A stretch of 64,000 nt of DNA from Quillaja saponaria (lineage: Eukaryota; Streptophyta; Magnoliopsida; Fabales; Quillajaceae), in contig CM055606.1 of NCBI GenBank assembly GCA_029379385.1, forward strand, positions 4,774,001 to 4,838,000. The letters are read 5' to 3'. Shown here piece after piece: positions 59,111 through 64,000 of this stretch (position 1 is its first letter; each line of letters begins with the position of its first letter). The notes under the pieces were generated by a model. It searched no databases. It had not been told where the DNA came from and was given only the letters and a program-made list of their open reading frames with translations. Position numbers and translations under genes: made by a program.

Positions 59111-61130
59111 TGTTGGAAATTATACGAAATTTTTCTTCAATCTTCAATAAGTTATAGTAAAAATAGTAAATGATAATAATCACAAATAGAAATAGAAGAG
59201 AAGAAAAATAAAAATTAACACAAAATATAATATGGTTTGGCCCTTAATATATATTTACGGATAATAAAAGAATTCACTAATATTCAAGAAAAGATTACAT
59301 AGAAAGAGTAAGACTCTAAACATAATGCTTTCACCATTCTCTCAGGCCATGCCTTTATTAATCTCTCTTGCTTTCCTAACCCGTAAGGGGTCTCACAAAT
59401 ATTAGATTTCTCTATTTGTCACACTTGCTACTCTCACAAGCCTATATATTTATACTATATAAGACTTGCCTAACAAGTAAACTTTTCCTCTACTTTATGA
59501 AACCCTACAAGCATATAATTAGATTTACTTATCCACTAACGTAAACCTAATTAGGAAATCTCAATCAACATCTAATTAGTTATTTTGCCCACCAAGAATA
59601 AACTAATTAGGAAACTATCAAAGAAGAATTTGGGTCAAAATCTCTACAATCTCCACCTTGACTCAAATCATTATAAACAATCTTCAGTATTCTTCAAGAC
59701 CCATACAATGCATCATCTATCATCAACAACAGAACTATTAAAACTCCATGTGAGCCTCACTCATTGAGAGTCATCACTCTATCAAAACTCTTTACCTGCT
59801 AATAGTAAACAAACCTTGATATTCCGCAATAACAACAATGCATAATGTATGTAGTCATCTTCTCAATCCTATCTCACTTAAAACCATTGATGAGCCATTT
59901 CCATGTCGTCTTATCACCGGATTAGATTTTTACAAAAAAAAGTAGAACTTTACCTCGCCTATTACCATTGATTATCCATTTCCATGTCGTCTTATCACTA
60001 TATTAGGTTTTTGTAAAAACTGCAAGTCACCATCTCACCTATCACCATTTTACATAGTCATCTTCTCAACTCCACTTTACCTAACACCATTGATGAGTAC
60101 TTTACATGGCGTCTCATCACTGGATTAGATTTCTACAAAAAAGTACAACTCCACCTTATCTGTTATCATTGATGAGCCATTTTCACGTTATCTCATCATT
60201 GGATTATGTTTATGCAAAAACTACAACTTCCCATCTCACCCAACACCATTGATGAGCACTTTTTGAGTTGTAACTATAGCTCCATCTCACCTATCATTAC
60301 TGATGAGCCATTTCCATGTTGTCTCATCACTGGGGTTAGGTTTCTACAAAAAACTACAACTCCCAACTACAAATCTCAATTTTCTACACATCTTTCAAAA
60401 TCTAGCCTTTTTCTTTCTTCATTTTTTTCTTTTCTACTTTTTTTTGTCTTCACTCTCTTCCTTCTACACAACATTAATCACCACAAATTCTTCCTTTTTT
60501 GTTTTAACAACTTTGTATTTTTACAATAGCTCTACCATCACGAAAATTCTCTTGGGCCATCCACATCCTAATTGAATTTGGCTCTAATATCACTTGTTGA
60601 GAATTATAAGAAATTTTTCTTCAATCTTTAATGAGTTATAGTATAAATAGCAAATAATAATAACTACAAAATATAAATAAAAGAGAAGAGAAACAAACAT
60701 TAACACTAAATATAGCATGGTTCGGCTCTTTGCTTACATCAAAGGATGAGAAAAGAATTCATTAATATTTCAAAAAAAATTACATTGGAAAGGTAAAACT
60801 CTACATATAGTGTTCTCCTTACTCTCGCAGGCCATGTCACTTCTAATCTCTCTTGCACCTATACGAGAGTCTTAATAATATAAGATATTTCTCTTTCCTA
60901 TACCTACTACTCTCACAAGTCTGCATATTTATACTACATAGGACTTGTCCAACAAGTAAACTTTTTCTCCACTTTATGAAAACCCTACAAGTATCTAATT
61001 AGATTTACTTACCCACAAAGATAAACCTAATTAGGAAATCCCAATCAACATCTAATTAGCTATTTCTTACCTACCAAGAATAAACTAATTAGAAATCTAT
61101 CAAATAAGAATTTGGGTCAAAATCTCTATA
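59111..61130 (-). mobile_element. Compact non-autonomous LTR retrotransposon, 2.0 kb
   Basis: Two direct LTRs, 59111-59648 and 60595-61130, are alike along their whole length. Read on the minus strand they start TGTAGAGATTTTGACCC (TATAGAG in one copy) and end with CAACA. Directly after the 5' LTR (minus strand, from 60594) comes AGTGATATTAGAGCC, a diverged tRNA-Met primer site. Directly before the 3' LTR is the purine-rich AAGGTGGAGAT. Flanks GTCAT (59106-59110) and GTCGT (61131-61135) are a 5-bp target duplication with one change. The 946-bp interior has no gag or pol, only short repeats. The GGTGGAGATTGT polypurine tract is Copia-like. The LTR differences show it is not recent. Confidence 0.85.
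59880..60355 (-). repeat. Diverged 75-85 bp repeats inside the LTR element
   Basis: About six units on the plus strand, each with CATTGATGAGCCATTTCC or a variant, then a TCTCATCACTGGATTAG block and TACAAAAAACTACAAC. They fill about half of the interior of the non-autonomous LTR element. Confidence 0.7.
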
Positions 61131-61135
61131 GTCGT

Positions 61136-63254
61136 GACATATTATTTTTAGTACAATCTTATTTATATTATCAATAATAACTATTAACATTCATTTAATT
61201 GAATGAATGACAAACAATACCATGTATAAGAGTTATTAATTAACCATCATGAGCCTAAATAATTTCAGTAATGAAAATAAGTATCATGATAAGATCATGC
61301 TAATGAGATATATTTCTTTTAAGCTTAATTGTTAAATATTCATAATCATAGGATCACTAAGTAGGACAATAATGAATCAAGATAGATTACTACATATCTA
61401 GTTGGCTCAAAAAGTTGAGGGTGACTGATCTCATAGTCACTTGTGTATAAGATACTAATTAAGATAGATTTGTAGGTGCTCATTAGAGAATGCGTTTATT
61501 GAATTGACTCAACTGAGAACATCTATATGAAATTTTTCTACACGTTAGAAGATGGTTCTCATGTTACACTTGTGCAAATAGTTATTTTGACTTGAGGCAT
61601 CATAGTTATTTTGTATATATGTCATAATACTTTGATATTATTTCTTATTCTATTAACGAGTCACCTAAGAAGTAGTAATTGGGTATAATCACTTGCATAT
61701 TAAGTTATGCAAATGCACAATAAAAGATCTATCATTTAGTAGAAAAGAGATAATGTTCTATGTGATCTATAAAAGATGTAACTTAAAGTTTATGACCATA
61801 ACCAGGATAGATATTAGAAAACGAGTTTCTAATTTTCCTAAAAAGTTATAATATTAAGATCTAAGCACATATGATTAATTATAGAGTTTGACATTATTTC
61901 CATACTCACATAGATTTATTCAGGACATTATATGATATAATGATTGAATTGCATGGTAATTGTTAATGAAAAGGTTTAAAAGGTTCACGGCCGGCCATAT
62001 TCATTCTATTATAGGTAGTCATTATATGCTAGTAAGCACCAATCTTGACTTGTAGGCAGGTGAATTAAAAAGAGTTTTAATTAAAATAGTTAGAATGAGT
62101 TCTAATTTAATTGAATAGAGTCCAATGATAAATATGTAAAATTTTCAATGTCTACTAACATTTATAGTTGAACTTATGAGATCACACATAATAGGATGAT
62201 ATTCAATTAAAGATAGTTTTGAAGCAGTCATGTAATTATTATAGTTTGTGAGACATTAATTTTAATTATGATTGTATCTTAATATTAGTAGAATCTCTAA
62301 TGCGTTAGGATTGCTCACTATATAAAGAAGTGACAATTTTTTTTATAAATATAACACTTAACAAACTAGTAAATAAGAAGCTAGAATAATGGTACATACA
62401 ATATAAAAAGTCTACAACCTTCAAAAGGATTTTAAGCCAAGTACAATTCCTAAATTACAAGATGAATTCAATAAATTGTGATAGCACACAATGAATCTCT
62501 TGGTAGCCCCTCTTACATTCAAGCGTGAAGATATTTGGTTGGATTCGTTCATGTGGATACACTTAGAGATGTGATGCTTGTGCCATTGATGTACTCTTGA
62601 TCTTGATGAATCAATAAGTAGTGGAATCCGAATTAAGAATAGGATGAAAGAATTAAAAGACTCATAGTTGATTTTTAAAAAAAAATTATTTTATATCGAC
62701 TCTGGTTAAATTTTGATATGCATTGATTGCCATATTTTATACCTACTCCTTACACTAAAAGCATTTGAAATTTGGGCAAGACTTCATATAAGGCGAACTA
62801 TTTTGTTTCTACCATTTTTGGATCATTGCGTACATGGAAAAAAAAGATGTTGGAATTGAAGAAGAAGAGCTCGCTCCTTAACAAAGCTGTTGAAACAAAT
62901 ATCTTAATATTACTAACCTCATGAATAAGATGAAGATGTAAAATAGTGTTGAGTCAAGTCAAAAACCAACTTTCCTTCCTGGTTTGACTCTAAATACCTT
63001 CTCCGTAGATAAAAGGAGAAAAGAAAGAAGAGCATAAGGCTTCTCAATAACTTTTTGCCTCTATAGCGACACTCTCAGTATAGCAGTTGCAGGACATGAT
63101 CCCCAACACCATCCAAGCACAACATGAAGGTTCACCAAAAGTTCGCTTCTGTAATCAAAATCATACACAAAGCAAATCTGCAACATGAAAATGTGAGATG
63201 GGTACCACCCTCCAAAATTCAACCACATTCAACTAAAATGACAATCCTAAGCAA
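61136..63254. other. Spacer, possible LTR or leader of a gypsy element
   Basis: No gene supported. A promoter-like CTATATAAAGAAG lies near 62319. The right part may be the leader of the gag remnant that follows. No second LTR is in the window. Confidence 0.35.
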
Positions 63255-63570
63255 CGTGCAGCACATATAGTTGAAACTTTAAAAAATAATGGGCTTTTGA
63301 GAGATCTACTCATCAAACAATTTTTTCAGTCTCTAAAAGGGACATAATTTGATTGGTATATTCACTTAGAAGCTGAGTTGTTCAACACTTGGGAGTAACT
63401 TGTAAAAGACTTTTTCAATCGATTCTACATCACTCATTCGATAGTCAGCTTGTTAGAGCATACCAACAATATGCAATGGGAGGATGCTCCTGTCATGGAT
63501 TGCATTAGTTAACTGAGAGCTTTAAGCTTAGACTGCAAAGAGAGAAACTCTAAGATTTAAGCTACGATTT
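63255..63570 (+). pseudogene. Ty3/gypsy gag remnant
   Basis: One frame with a few stops reads LLIKQFFQSLKGT, a stop, FDWYIHLEAELFNTWE, a stop, LVKDFFNRFYITHS, VSLLEHTNNMQWEDAPVMD and LRALSLDCKERN. This is the retrotransposon gag domain of plant Ty3/gypsy elements (pattern KQF-SLKG--FDWY, FLNRFY-TRR, RW--LSL-CKDR). Stop codons show it is dead. The element may continue beyond the window. Confidence 0.75.
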
Positions 63571-64000
63571 CTTCAAATAGGACGCTTAAATGCTCAACAT
63601 GCTTGTTACTGTCAATTGTCTCGAGATCATATTCCTCATCAAAGTCCTTAGAAAAAATGTCATGGAGAGACTTAACCAAGTCTTTATCAATGTCACTCGG
63701 TGACGGTTGGTTGAGGTTGTAAGCAATTTTGGTCACCTATGATAAACGACAAGAAAATTCAGCCTTGTATAATTTAATTGAATGCTATTTAAAACCAGTG
63801 AAAACCTCTACCTTTTTCAACTAGCAGAATTTTTGGCTATCCTTTCTTCAGTGGGAACGCAATGTCATCCATAGGGGAATTGACAGTCTAAAAAAAAAGG
63901 TTAGCTCGTACAAGTAATTACAATCAAAGGTGATAACAAAGACTTACCCATTGAGAGTGGACTTCTGGTTAGTCTAACAGTATATCTTTGGTGTCAAAAT
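63571..64000. other. Right edge, likely retroelement-derived
   Basis: Follows the gag remnant. The frame cannot be followed past about 63570. No second gene is recognisable. Confidence 0.35.

Noticed and set aside
1..64000. CRISPR arrays, bacterial-type operons, ribosome binding sites or riboswitches
   Set aside because: The sequence is plant nuclear DNA with introns and plant transposons; the tandem repeats found lack spacer structure.

Overview
The window is AT-rich nuclear DNA of a eudicot plant, possibly woody; the species cannot be named from the sequence. It has five recognisable intron-containing protein genes, two nuclear-type tRNA genes and a dense layer of nested, mostly decayed mobile elements. 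Splice sites are plant-like GT-AG, and the proteins are plastid or plant-specific. I worked only by reading the sequence, so exon models come from frame continuity and family resemblance, not from transcripts.

Layout. 1-22 kb is almost entirely repeats: a decayed Mutator-like transposase with a downstream plant mobile domain (minus strand), three copies of a dispersed repeat starting TGTCACACCCC, a possible Helitron, LINE RNase H remnants (one split by an hAT element with a perfect target duplication), and a decayed LTR element holding a long-inverted-repeat element. 22.1-28.7 kb is an FkbM-type methyltransferase gene. Its 5.5-kb intron holds two inverted-repeat elements. One has hairpin-rich ends and its own apparent spliced transcription unit; it is the best candidate here for something undescribed.

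30.7-36.9 kb holds two divergent genes for plastid-type proteins. The minus-strand DUF3119-like gene has a one-base homopolymer insertion that breaks its frame. The plus-strand gene encodes a DnaJ-type cysteine-rich zinc-finger protein. tRNA-Arg(CCT) follows at 37.6 kb. The heme oxygenase gene HO1 (39.35-42.35 kb, minus) looks complete, with four exons and 294 residues. tRNA-Ser(GCT) lies at 47.3 kb. An SPX-domain phosphate-signalling gene (48.1-50.9 kb, minus) has two PHR1-type P1BS sites upstream and a third P1BS beside two G-boxes in its first intron.

51-64 kb is again gene-poor: a non-LTR reverse transcriptase remnant, a tandem duplication with a tRNA-like (SINE-like) core, a compact 2-kb LTR element on the minus strand with both LTRs present, and a broken Ty3/gypsy gag at the right edge.

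The genes do not form one pathway. HO1, the DUF3119-like protein and the zinc-finger protein are expected to act in the plastid. The SPX gene belongs to phosphate sensing.
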